A stretch of 64,000 nt of DNA from Alphaproteobacteria bacterium (lineage in GTDB: Bacteria; Pseudomonadota; Alphaproteobacteria; RF32; CAG-239): positions 51,830 through 115,829 of the forward strand of contig JAGBDC010000026.1 of the NCBI GenBank assembly GCA_017937705.1, written 5' to 3'. Below the pieces are notes generated by a model that saw only the letters and a program-made list of their open reading frames with translations, was not told the DNA's origin and did not search any database. Position 1 is the first letter of the stretch, and every line of letters begins with the position of its first letter. The translations under genes and the position numbers were made by a program. Below, one piece after another: positions 7,754 to 15,134 of this stretch.

Positions 7754-8929
7754 ATGGTAAAAAAAGGACTGTTAATACTTACAGCTTTGTGTTTTTATTA
7801 TGGTAGTGCAAACGCACTTCCTAAAACCACATCAAGTTTTGCTATAAATTTAAATTCCGGCGAAGTTGTATCATCAGAAAGACCTGATGTCGTTCGTCAC
7901 CCTGCTTCTCTTACTAAATTGATGACTTTATATTTGATTTTTGAAGCTATTGAACATGGCAAACTACGCATGGATACCCCCTTAAAAATATCACGACATG
8001 CCGTAAATCAAAAACCATCAAGAATCGATATAAAAGCGGGAGAAACGATTACTGTCGAAAATGCAATTAAAGCCGTAATAGTAAAGTCAGCCAACGATTG
8101 TGCCGTTGTTTTAGCAGAGGCTTTGGCCCCCAGTGAAAGAGAATTTGCTGTTTTGATGAATAACAAAGCTCAAAAACTGGGAATGAAAAAAACCGTATTT
8201 AAAAATGCATCGGGACTAAATAATAAAGCTCAAGTTTCAACCGTTAGAGATATGGCAATTTTAGGAAGCTCGGTTTATAAACACTTTCCTAAATATTATC
8301 ACCTTTTTTCACTGCAAAAATTTGAATACAACGGAAAAACATATCTTTCACACAACAATGTATTAAAAAAATTCAAAGGTGCTGATGGCATGAAAACAGG
8401 TTTTCTAAATGCAGCCGGTTTTAATATCATAACCTCGGCAGAACGTGACGGAAATCGAATTTTAGCCGTAACAATGGGACATCAATCTGCTAAAAAAAGA
8501 GATGATAAAGTTATGAAAATTATGGATTCAGGATTAAAAAAAATAGCTCTTAACAACACAAAAACTCCTGATACGGTTATGGCAAAGCTTGAAATTCCCC
8601 GCCTTATTGCTTCAGAAAAAACAACAGGACCGGCTTTAAGATACAAAATTTCCAAGGGAAAATGGGGAATCCAACTCGGTTCGTTCAGCAATTATTCAAA
8701 AGCATATAAATTTGCTAAAAAGTTACAAGAAAATATGGTTGAAATTGCTCCCTACCCTATTAATGTAGAACCGGCAGAAGTAGATATGGCTATTGTTTAT
8801 CGCTCACAAATTACCAATCTTACACAAAAAGATGCGGAAGAATTGTGTAATCGTTTGAAAAAAGAAAATATGTCGTGTATTGTTAAGAAGAATGAAAATA
8901 ATTCTAAATTAACAATGGCGGCAAAGTAA
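7754..8929 (+). CDS. D-alanyl-D-alanine carboxypeptidase with C-terminal SPOR domain
   Basis: This is a penicillin-binding-protein-type serine peptidase (S11/DacA-like) that trims peptidoglycan stem peptides in the periplasm. Motifs: signal peptide 1-21, SLTK (Ser52, Lys55), SANDC and KTG in GADGMKTGF. Residues from about 308 to the end (WGIQLGSFSNYSKAYKFAKKLQ..) form a SPOR domain, which binds denuded glycan at division septa. The 391 residues fit this fused architecture. I chose the ATG at 7754 with GGGGGA upstream; an earlier TTG would extend it by five codons. It precedes mipZ by one base, linking septal wall trimming with division-site placement. Confidence 0.9.
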   Translation: MVKKGLLILTALCFYYGSANALPKTTSSFAINLNSGEVVSSERPDVVRHPASLTKLMTLYLIFEAIEHGKLRMDTPLKISRHAVNQKPSRIDIKAGETITVENAIKAVIVKSANDCAVVLAEALAPSEREFAVLMNNKAQKLGMKKTVFKNASGLNNKAQVSTVRDMAILGSSVYKHFPKYYHLFSLQKFEYNGKTYLSHNNVLKKFKGADGMKTGFLNAAGFNIITSAERDGNRILAVTMGHQSAKKRDDKVMKIMDSGLKKIALNNTKTPDTVMAKLEIPRLIASEKTTGPALRYKISKGKWGIQLGSFSNYSKAYKFAKKLQENMVEIAPYPINVEPAEVDMAIVYRSQITNLTQKDAEELCNRLKKENMSCIVKKNENNSKLTMAAK

Positions 8930-8930
8930 A

Positions 8931-9731
8931 ATGATGAATAAAAAAGCTCATATAATCACTGTTAGTAACGAAAAAGGCGGAACCGGAAAATCTACCGTAT
9001 CTATGCACTTGGCAATTACTCTTATGCAAGAAAAATTTAAGATTGCCGTAATCGATATGGACGGAAGACAAGGAACATTATCTCGTTACATTGAAAACCG
9101 CATAAATTTTGCCAAGCAGAATAATATTAACCTCATTATTCCGCAATTAGTTACGATAACCCCTCGAGCTAACAGTGGCGAATATGACAATCATATTTCC
9201 GAAATCAATATGCTTGTAGAAGAAATATCAAAAACCTACGATGCCATTATTATTGATACTCCTGGAGCTAAAAACTATTTATTCGAAACAGCTCATAAAT
9301 TAGCGGATACATTAATAACTCCTCTAAGTGACAGTTTGATAGACCTTAATGTTCTTGCCGAACTTGATAATCAATCAAAAGAAAAACACAAAGCCGGTCA
9401 CTATGCTCAATTTGTTTGGGAAATAAAAAAATATCTGGCAATGAAAGGCAAACCAATGCTTAACTGGATTGTTGTCGGCAATAAAATATCTCCCCTAAAT
9501 TCTCGCAATAAAACCCTTTTCTTTGAAAAGTTGGAAAACATATCAAAATTATATGGTTTTAGAGTTGCAAGCGGCATTAAAGACAGAGTTATATATAAAG
9601 AACTGTTTTTGCAAGGTCTTACAGTTCTTGACTTAAATAGCGAAGCTCTAAAAAGCAGGCTTACCCTATCTCATTTAGCGGCAAAACAAGAAATTAAAAA
9701 TTTAGCAGAATTTATCTGTCCGCAACAATAA
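8931..9731 (+). CDS. mipZ: MipZ-like division-plane ATPase
   Basis: MipZ is a ParA-family ATPase that binds the ParB/origin complex and inhibits FtsZ, placing the division site in alphaproteobacteria. The 266-residue product has the deviant Walker A (NEKGGTGKST), Walker A' (IDMDGRQGT) and Walker B (IIIDTPG). It also has the MipZ-specific C-terminal block DRVIYKELFLQGLTVLDL, which separates it from ordinary ParA/Soj. Start at 8931 (ATGATG), one base after the carboxypeptidase stop, suggests translational coupling. A bidirectional terminator follows. Confidence 0.9.
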   Translation: MMNKKAHIITVSNEKGGTGKSTVSMHLAITLMQEKFKIAVIDMDGRQGTLSRYIENRINFAKQNNINLIIPQLVTITPRANSGEYDNHISEINMLVEEISKTYDAIIIDTPGAKNYLFETAHKLADTLITPLSDSLIDLNVLAELDNQSKEKHKAGHYAQFVWEIKKYLAMKGKPMLNWIVVGNKISPLNSRNKTLFFEKLENISKLYGFRVASGIKDRVIYKELFLQGLTVLDLNSEALKSRLTLSHLAAKQEIKNLAEFICPQQ

Positions 9732-9740
9732 AAATATTTA

Positions 9741-9790
9741 AAATGCAAAAGACCGCAATCTGCATAAAAGCAAACTGCGGTCTATCAAAA
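9741..9790. terminator. Bidirectional terminator between mipZ and the ACP genes
   Basis: AGACCGCA (9750-9757) pairs with TGCGGTCT (9776-9783), with a second inner pairing (TGC/GCA) and A/T-rich flanks on both sides. It serves two convergent transcription units. Confidence 0.65.
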
Positions 9791-9807
9791 CAAACAAATT
9801 CAACAAA

Positions 9808-10053
9808 TTATTGATTGCTCTTTCTTTGAGCGAGATCTATAAGATTGCCGATGGTTGTGTTATCGTCTATCTCATCCTCATCTACCTCAATATTGAGCTT
9901 GCGCTCAATTTCATAGCAAATGTTAAATCTGTCAAGACTATCAAGTCCCAGATCACCTCCGAACGATGTATCTTCTGATAATTCGTTCTCCTCGTAACCA
10001 TACTCCTTGTACAAAATAGACAGGAGTGTCTCTTTGATTCGTTCTCTTTCCAT
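9808..10053 (-). CDS. Acyl carrier protein (fourth of the array)
   Basis: An 81-residue acidic protein with the ACP four-helix pattern and the phosphopantetheine site LGLDSLDRF (Ser near residue 39). It would carry acyl or other thioester intermediates after 4'-phosphopantetheine attachment. It follows the next ACP gene upstream after 29 bases with no terminator between, so the pair is probably co-transcribed. No Shine-Dalgarno sequence is visible before the ATG. No ketosynthase, ligase or other partner enzyme lies nearby, so its pathway cannot be named; housekeeping acpP would normally sit beside fabF. Confidence 0.85.
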   Translation of the reverse strand: MERERIKETLLSILYKEYGYEENELSEDTSFGGDLGLDSLDRFNICYEIERKLNIEVDEDEIDDNTTIGNLIDLAQRKSNQ

Positions 10054-10082
10054 AGAATAATGTTTTACAATGATTTTGTGTT

Positions 10083-10334
10083 TTACTTTTCAATTTTCTT
10101 GCACAGATAATCGATAAGTCCGTCAACATTTGAGCCATCAGCCATAAAGACGTCTTCATCAGGAATACTGATACCAAACTCTTGTTCAAGTTCTACGACC
10201 AACATAACAGCACCTAGGCTGTCAAACCCTAAATCATCGCGAAGCTTGTCCGTTCCTTTGATGTTTTCCTCACTAAGGTAACCGATATCAGCCATCACCT
10301 TCAGAGCTCTTTTTTTAATGTTTTCTCTGTTCAT
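10083..10334 (-). CDS. Acyl carrier protein (third of the array)
   Basis: An 83-residue ACP with DDLGFDSLGAVMLVVELEQEFGISIPDED; Ser about 39 is the expected phosphopantetheine site. DSLGAV replaces the common DSLDxVE, so the helix II recognition surface differs from housekeeping ACP. No ribosome-binding site is seen in the AT-rich leader. It is probably the first gene of a two-gene unit with the ACP at 9808. Confidence 0.85.
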   Translation of the reverse strand: MNRENIKKRALKVMADIGYLSEENIKGTDKLRDDLGFDSLGAVMLVVELEQEFGISIPDEDVFMADGSNVDGLIDYLCKKIEK

Positions 10335-10433
10335 AATCTTGTAAATTAAAGATTTTTTATTTAATAATGGGAATAAATGTATATTTTAGGCTGTCAATAT
10401 AACATTATATAGAATTTTTGTCTACATTTTTCT

Positions 10434-10472
10434 GCAAAAAAAACGCAATGAGCAAAATTGCCGATTGCGCTT
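10434..10472 (-). terminator. Terminator between ACP genes
   Basis: On the minus strand CGCAAT (10469-10464) pairs with ATTGCG (10449-10444), with an inner GGCA/TGCT pairing, followed by a long T run. It ends the ACP gene at 10491-10748 as its own unit. Confidence 0.7.
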
Positions 10473-10490
10473 TTTGTTTTAACTATATTC

Positions 10491-10748
10491 TTATGCTCTA
10501 TTGCACTTAGAATAAACAAGTTCTACGACCTGATTGACAGTCATATCAGTAATACGATCTTCTTCTGTCGGAGTAAATTCTATATGATATGTCTTTCCTA
10601 AATGGAGTATCAGCTCTACAATATCAATACTATCCATTCCGATATCATCTCTTAAAAGACAACAACCATTGATTTCCCCGGGACCAACTGTAAGTATTCT
10701 TCTCACAGCTGCATCAATTTCTCTTTTAATGTGTTCTTTTGTTACCAT
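10491..10748 (-). CDS. Acyl carrier protein (second of the array)
   Basis: An 85-residue product with DDIGMDSIDIVELILHLGKTYHIEFTPTEED; the Ser of GMDSID is the phosphopantetheine attachment point. The start is taken as the ATG at 10748; an upstream extension of 25 residues is hydrophobic, has no ribosome site and overlaps the promoter. The gene has its own promoter (10782-10810) and terminator, unlike a normal operon member. Confidence 0.82.
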   Translation of the reverse strand: MVTKEHIKREIDAAVRRILTVGPGEINGCCLLRDDIGMDSIDIVELILHLGKTYHIEFTPTEEDRITDMTVNQVVELVYSKCNRA

Positions 10749-10781
10749 AAAATAATTTATAAGACTTATTATATTATCTTT

Positions 10782-10810
10782 TATATAACATATACCAATA
10801 TTTGTCGCAA
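10782..10810 (-). promoter_or_regulatory. Probable promoter of the second ACP gene
   Basis: On the minus strand TTGCGA (10810-10805), 17 bases, TATATA (10787-10782). The -35 match is partial. Confidence 0.4.
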
Positions 10811-10848
10811 CAAAAATCCGCAAATTGCTTTTCTGGCAAATTGCGGAT
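10811..10848 (-). terminator. Terminator of the first ACP-like gene
   Basis: A 13-base hairpin with one central mismatch (arms 10836-10848 and 10816-10828, ATCCGCAATTTGC on the minus strand) followed by TTTTTG, just after the stop codon at 10854. Confidence 0.75.
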
Positions 10849-10853
10849 ATAAA

Positions 10854-11096
10854 TTAGTTTACAGCTTCATATATGCGATTGAGTAATTCACCCAATGTCA
10901 TATCATCACAAATCTCTTCTGCAGAAATCATCACACCAAACTCATTATAAACACTATCGGAAAGCTCTTCACAATCTGCTGTATCCAGCTTTAGCTCACC
11001 TTTAAGGGTGTATGGCAATTCATCAACGGTAAAGATTTCGGCAGTCAAATCTTCAAGCACATCAAACAAGCGCTCTCTTATATCTATTCTATTCAT
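10854..11096 (-). CDS. ACP-like protein lacking the phosphopantetheine serine
   Basis: An 80-residue acidic protein with the size, helix pattern and register of an ACP. At the attachment site it reads LKLDTADCEELSDSVYNEFG where the other three read LGLDSLD, FDSLG or GMDSID: the serine is replaced by threonine. It therefore probably cannot be a normal 4'-phosphopantetheine carrier, unless an unusual transferase uses Thr. It may be a non-catalytic partner of the other carriers. It has its own promoter (TAGACA-16-TATAAT) and terminator and no visible Shine-Dalgarno sequence. Confidence 0.72.
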   Translation of the reverse strand: MNRIDIRERLFDVLEDLTAEIFTVDELPYTLKGELKLDTADCEELSDSVYNEFGVMISAEEICDDMTLGELLNRIYEAVN

Positions 11097-11131
11097 AAGG
11101 TAATAATTTATCAGTTATAAGTTTTGTTATG

Positions 11132-11159
11132 ATTATACAAAAACTTAAATAACTGTCTA
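11132..11159 (-). promoter_or_regulatory. Promoter of the degenerate ACP gene
   Basis: On the minus strand TAGACA (11159-11154) and TATAAT (11137-11132) with a 16-base spacer; the -35 box overlaps the galE stop region. Confidence 0.6.
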
Positions 11160-12116
11160 GTATATTTTAGCAAATGTCCTTATGATATCTTCAATATTTG
11201 TATATTTAGGCTCCCAACCCAGCTCTTTTTTCGCCATTTCATTAGATGCCAACAATATAGCCGGATCCCCCGAACGACGTTCTGCATATTTGACCGGAAT
11301 AGTTTTTTCAAAAACTTTTTCTGCCGCAATAACAATTTCTTTAACCGATGTACCTGTACCGGTTCCCAAATTTACAATCAGAGATTCTTTCCCCTCAAGT
11401 AATCTTTTTATTGCTAAAACATGAGCTGTTGCCAAATCTGTTACATGAATATAATCACGCAAACAAGTACCGTCACGAGTATCATAATCATTTCCGTAAA
11501 TCTGCAGAAACTCTCTCTTTCCGGTCACAACTTCCATGAGTATAGGCAATAGGTTTTGAGGTTCTTTGTCTTTTCCTTTTACATCTCCATCTGCATCATA
11601 TCCCGCCGCATTAAAATAGCGCAAAGAAGTATATTTTATACCTTTCAACGCATCATACCACTGCATTAAGCGTTCTGTTTCAACCTTTGTGAAACCATAG
11701 AAATTAAGCGGATTTAACGGATGTTTTTCGTCCATGGGAACATATTGCGGAATCCCGTAAACAGCTGCCGATGAAGAAAAAACGATGGCTTTAACTTCAT
11801 TTTCAGCCATAGCATTAAGCACATTAACCGAACCGACAATATTATTAACGGCATATTTTTCCGGATTTATCATCGATTCGCCTACGGCTTTTTTTGCAGC
11901 TAAAAATACAACAGCATCAATTCCTTTCATTGCCTCACTAAGTAAGGAATAGTCCAAAATATCCCCTTTTATAAATTCGGCATCTGCGAATAGATTTATT
12001 TCATGTCCTGAAGACAAGTCATCATATACTCTGACGGAATATTGACTTTGTAATAAAGCCTTAACAACATGAGAGCCGATATAACCGGCTCCCCCTATAA
12101 CTAACACTTTAGGCAC
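11157..12116 (-). CDS. galE: UDP-glucose 4-epimerase
   Basis: GalE interconverts UDP-glucose and UDP-galactose for surface polysaccharides. It has the short-chain dehydrogenase fold: GGAGYIGSH NAD-binding loop, SSSAAVYG, catalytic YGFTK (Tyr-x3-Lys), NYFNAAGYD-type RYFNAAGYD, and the C-terminal RRSGDPA with ELGWEPKY. I prefer a GTG start at 12116, which has GGAG eight bases upstream and overlaps the ugd stop by eight bases; the ATG at 12152 would give 12 extra residues not typical of the family. It forms an operon with ugd, so both draw on UDP-glucose. Confidence 0.93.
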   Translation of the reverse strand: MPKVLVIGGAGYIGSHVVKALLQSQYSVRVYDDLSSGHEINLFADAEFIKGDILDYSLLSEAMKGIDAVVFLAAKKAVGESMINPEKYAVNNIVGSVNVLNAMAENEVKAIVFSSSAAVYGIPQYVPMDEKHPLNPLNFYGFTKVETERLMQWYDALKGIKYTSLRYFNAAGYDADGDVKGKDKEPQNLLPILMEVVTGKREFLQIYGNDYDTRDGTCLRDYIHVTDLATAHVLAIKRLLEGKESLIVNLGTGTGTSVKEIVIAAEKVFEKTIPVKYAERRSGDPAILLASNEMAKKELGWEPKYTNIEDIIRTFAKIY

Positions 12117-13419
12117 TGTATTTTGCTCCAATACATTGATATTCAAACCCATTCATTTTTGCATCTTCAGCATTTAGCATATTTCGTAAATCAATGATTT
12201 TAGCTTTGGCCATAATCTTCTTAATTTCAGCGAGATTAATATTTCTGAAATCTTCCCACTCAGTCAAAATAACCATAACATCTGCATCTTTACATGCTTC
12301 TTCAACCGAATTTGCATACTTTATACTGTCACCTAAAATTAATTTTGCATTTTCTATTGCTTTCGGGTCATAAGCACAAATATTGTCTGAATGTTTTATC
12401 ATTTCTTTTACAATATCAACAGCAGGAGACTCTCGACAATCATCGGTTCCGCCTTTAAATGCAAGCCCTAATACAGCAATTTTTCCTTCAGGATGATTTT
12501 TTATGGCTTCAATAACTCTCTGTCCCATTTTAGCCTTGCGTTCATCATTTTTAGCTATTGTTGTTTCAATCAAATTAAGACTTGCGCCATATTTTTTGCC
12601 CATTTGAGCCATTGCATTTGTATCTTTTGGAAAACAAGAACCACCATAGCCCGGTCCCGGATTTAAAAACTTTTTACCGATACGAGAATCAAGTCCCATT
12701 CCTTTAGCCACTTCTAAAATATCGGCTCCGGCTTGTTCACAAAAGTCTGCCATTTCATTAATATAATGAATTTTCATTGCTAAAAAGGCATTAGACGCAT
12801 ATTTAATAGTTTCGGAAGAACGACGTTTTACCATCAAAAACTCACTTTTTTCTTTAAAAGGCTCATAAAGTTTGAGCATAACACTGCGAGCTTTTTCCGA
12901 ATTTGCACCGATAACAATTCTATCCGGATTAAAAAAGTCATGAATTGCAAATCCTTCACGCAAAAACTCCGGCAGAGAAACTACATCAAAATCAGCTGTT
13001 GGATTAGTTTTACGAATTATAGCTTCTACTTCATCGCCTGTACCGACAGGAACCGTAGATTTTGTAGCAACAACCGTATACCCGTCTATATATTGTGCTA
13101 ACTCTTCCGCAGCGGCATAAATATATTGTAAATCGGCTTCTTTGGTTACCGGATGTGGGGGTGTACCGACAGCCAACATAACCACATCTGCACCTTTAAC
13201 TGCATTTTCCATATCTAAAGTAAAACGGATAGAGCCTTTTTCAACATTTTTGCGAAACAATTCATCTAATCCGTCTTCAAATAAAGTTAATTCTCCACGA
13301 TTAAGTTTGTCTATCTTAGCTGCAATTTTATCAACACAAACAACTTCGTTTCCTAATTCTGCAAAGCCGACACCGGTTGGTAAACCAACGTATCCGGTAC
13401 CGATAATTGTAAGTTTCAT
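12109..13419 (-). CDS. ugd: UDP-glucose 6-dehydrogenase
   Basis: Oxidises UDP-glucose to UDP-glucuronate with two NAD+, supplying acidic sugars for capsule or LPS. The 436-residue product has GTGYVGLPTGVGFAELG (NAD-binding), TKSTVPVGT, the EFLREGFAIHDFFNPDRIVIG block, NAFLAMKIHYINE and the catalytic Cys in GPGYGGSCFPKDT, then a C-terminal UDP-binding domain with LAFKGGTDDCRESP. An AGAGG site precedes the ATG. First gene of a ugd-galE unit. Confidence 0.95.
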   Translation of the reverse strand: MKLTIIGTGYVGLPTGVGFAELGNEVVCVDKIAAKIDKLNRGELTLFEDGLDELFRKNVEKGSIRFTLDMENAVKGADVVMLAVGTPPHPVTKEADLQYIYAAAEELAQYIDGYTVVATKSTVPVGTGDEVEAIIRKTNPTADFDVVSLPEFLREGFAIHDFFNPDRIVIGANSEKARSVMLKLYEPFKEKSEFLMVKRRSSETIKYASNAFLAMKIHYINEMADFCEQAGADILEVAKGMGLDSRIGKKFLNPGPGYGGSCFPKDTNAMAQMGKKYGASLNLIETTIAKNDERKAKMGQRVIEAIKNHPEGKIAVLGLAFKGGTDDCRESPAVDIVKEMIKHSDNICAYDPKAIENAKLILGDSIKYANSVEEACKDADVMVILTEWEDFRNINLAEIKKIMAKAKIIDLRNMLNAEDAKMNGFEYQCIGAKYSA

Positions 13420-13588
13420 AACAATATAACCTCTTTTATGTTAACGATGGCAACATATTAAAACTAAAGATTGAAAAATACAAGCATCAAACTACTTTTT
13501 GCACTTTTTATATATGTATTAAAAAATTCTTGCACCCAAAAATAAAAACATTTATATTCTTAAACGATTGTGCAGCGAAAGTTTGCTT

Positions 13589-14260
13589 ATGAAAAAAGAA
13601 CTTTATTTATTTATCGTTTGGCAAAATGCTCGTTTTATGGAGAAATCTATTGTCGGCGATATAAAGAAAAAATTTGAGTTATTTCAAATTTATGAAATAA
13701 ATTGGAGCGAAAAAAACTTCGCCGCCAATATTGCACGTTTTTACGGAAAAAAACTTCCTAACGGATATAAAAAAGAAAAAGAAACCGGTTCCGGCTCATT
13801 TTTAGCATTATTGGTTTATGATCGTAGTCCGCAATTTTCAGAAGGCAGAAATATTGCCATAACCACTGCTAAATCAAATTATACACAAATGATTGGTAAT
13901 AACTTGGTACATGCCAGCAATAATTTGGAAGAAACCAACGAAGATTTATTATTTTTATTTGGAAAAAATGTTAAGGAATTTGAACAAGAAGAGGCATTCT
14001 TTATTCCTAAAAAATACAATAAGGATATTGTAGGTTGTCCAATATGGCAAACAACTGATGAAGCTCTTGATATCGTTCGCAAAATACCTTTTACAAAAGT
14101 TACCAAACATAAAGAATCTTTTTTAATTCATAGCCGTTACGCCGATACAGCTCGTCGTATCTTAAACGCTACAAGTCAATTTAAATTCCCCGGAAGACAT
14201 AAATATTTTATTACGGTCGGAAAAAGTAAGCAACCCATATACATACGAAAAGTAAGTTAG
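13589..14260 (+). CDS. Protein of unknown function, possibly polysaccharide-related
   Basis: A 223-residue soluble protein starting MKKELYLFIVWQNARFMEKSIVGD. Notable conserved-looking blocks are YEINWSEKNFAANIARFYGKKLP, ETGSGSFLALLVYDRSP, NNLVHASNNLEETNEDLLFLFG and a C-terminal IPFTKVTKHKESFLIHSRY. I recall similar proteins in capsule loci but cannot name a family, and I infer nothing about its reaction. The ATG at 13589 is preferred over an upstream TTG. It lies next to ugd-galE, divergently transcribed, which is weakly consistent with a surface-polysaccharide role. It overlaps the end of the convergent gene by four bases. Confidence 0.7.
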   Translation: MKKELYLFIVWQNARFMEKSIVGDIKKKFELFQIYEINWSEKNFAANIARFYGKKLPNGYKKEKETGSGSFLALLVYDRSPQFSEGRNIAITTAKSNYTQMIGNNLVHASNNLEETNEDLLFLFGKNVKEFEQEEAFFIPKKYNKDIVGCPIWQTTDEALDIVRKIPFTKVTKHKESFLIHSRYADTARRILNATSQFKFPGRHKYFITVGKSKQPIYIRKVS

Positions 14261-14562
14261 CTTTCATCATCTTTGTTACTAAACAATACATTCCATATTG
14301 AGTGTCTGAATACCCAAAGATTTATAATTCCCAAAGCAACCATAATTGAAGCAAATAAATATAAAATATAATACCAGCTCAATTCTGCCGCATTCATCAT
14401 AATATCTTGATTGGTAAAACGTAAAAAACTTAACGCAATCCCTGTGATAATAAAAGCAATTATAAATGCAGCCAACCATAAACGTTGTCGAGAGTGTTTT
14501 TTTATCAAAAATATGGTTAAAATATAAACCAAAACTAATGTTATCAATAAATATATTTCCAT
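14257..14562 (-). CDS. Small inner-membrane protein, three predicted helices
   Basis: A 101-residue protein with hydrophobic segments at about 3-20, 30-47 and 62-85 and charged loops, ending in SNKDDES. The chosen ATG at 14562 has a GGGAGG site. No family recognised; probably an integral membrane protein of unknown role. Confidence 0.65.
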   Translation of the reverse strand: MEIYLLITLVLVYILTIFLIKKHSRQRLWLAAFIIAFIITGIALSFLRFTNQDIMMNAAELSWYYILYLFASIMVALGIINLWVFRHSIWNVLFSNKDDES

Positions 14563-14625
14563 TATTGCCTCCCTTTTTATACTATATAAGAGCAATTTTA
14601 TTTTTTTCATTATTGATAATAAACA

Positions 14626-14660
14626 AAAAAGACCGTTACCTCTCAGGTAACAGTCTTTTT
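14626..14660. terminator. Terminator between two small membrane-protein genes
   Basis: AAAAAGACCGTTACC pairs with GGTAACAGTCTTTTT (one mismatch) around TCTCA, with A and T runs outside. It best fits termination of the minus-strand gene at 14670. Confidence 0.75.
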
Positions 14661-14669
14661 CTCTTAGGC

Positions 14670-14969
14670 TTAATTTCTTACATTTAATAAGAAACGAATG
14701 ATTTTGTTATCTTTATTAAATATCCAACAATATGCACAATACACCGGACCAAGAATGAGACCAAGATCCCACTCAATTATCGGAAGAATAATTCCGATAA
14801 TGCCGCATATCACCACGAAACCAACCGTAGATAATATGAAAGCAACAATTGTTCCGAACAAACCACCATAATAGCTGAAAAACGGCTCAAGCGGTCCATC
14901 CTGCAGGAATTTGAATATAAATGTAAATACAAATACACCTAAGATAATTGCAAATAATATACTTAACAT
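14670..14969 (-). CDS. Small membrane protein, three predicted helices
   Basis: About 99 residues with three hydrophobic segments (1-24, 38-66 and 67-85 approximately), including GGLFGTIVAFILSTVGFVVICGIIGIILP. The ATG at 14969 is chosen; a TTG at 14999 would add ten residues. Neither has a Shine-Dalgarno sequence. No family recognised. Confidence 0.6.
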   Translation of the reverse strand: MLSILFAIILGVFVFTFIFKFLQDGPLEPFFSYYGGLFGTIVAFILSTVGFVVICGIIGIILPIIEWDLGLILGPVYCAYCWIFNKDNKIIRFLLNVRN

Positions 14970-15134
14970 AACAAAAAATTTTAGAGTCTGCAAATACAAT
15001 GAATACTACATACCCTAAAAAGAATATGATAAGCAAACAGAATATAAACAGACTAATTTGTGAATACCCTTATTATAACACTATTATAATAAAATTTAAA
15101 CAAAAATTTTACTTATCTTGACAAAAAACAATGA

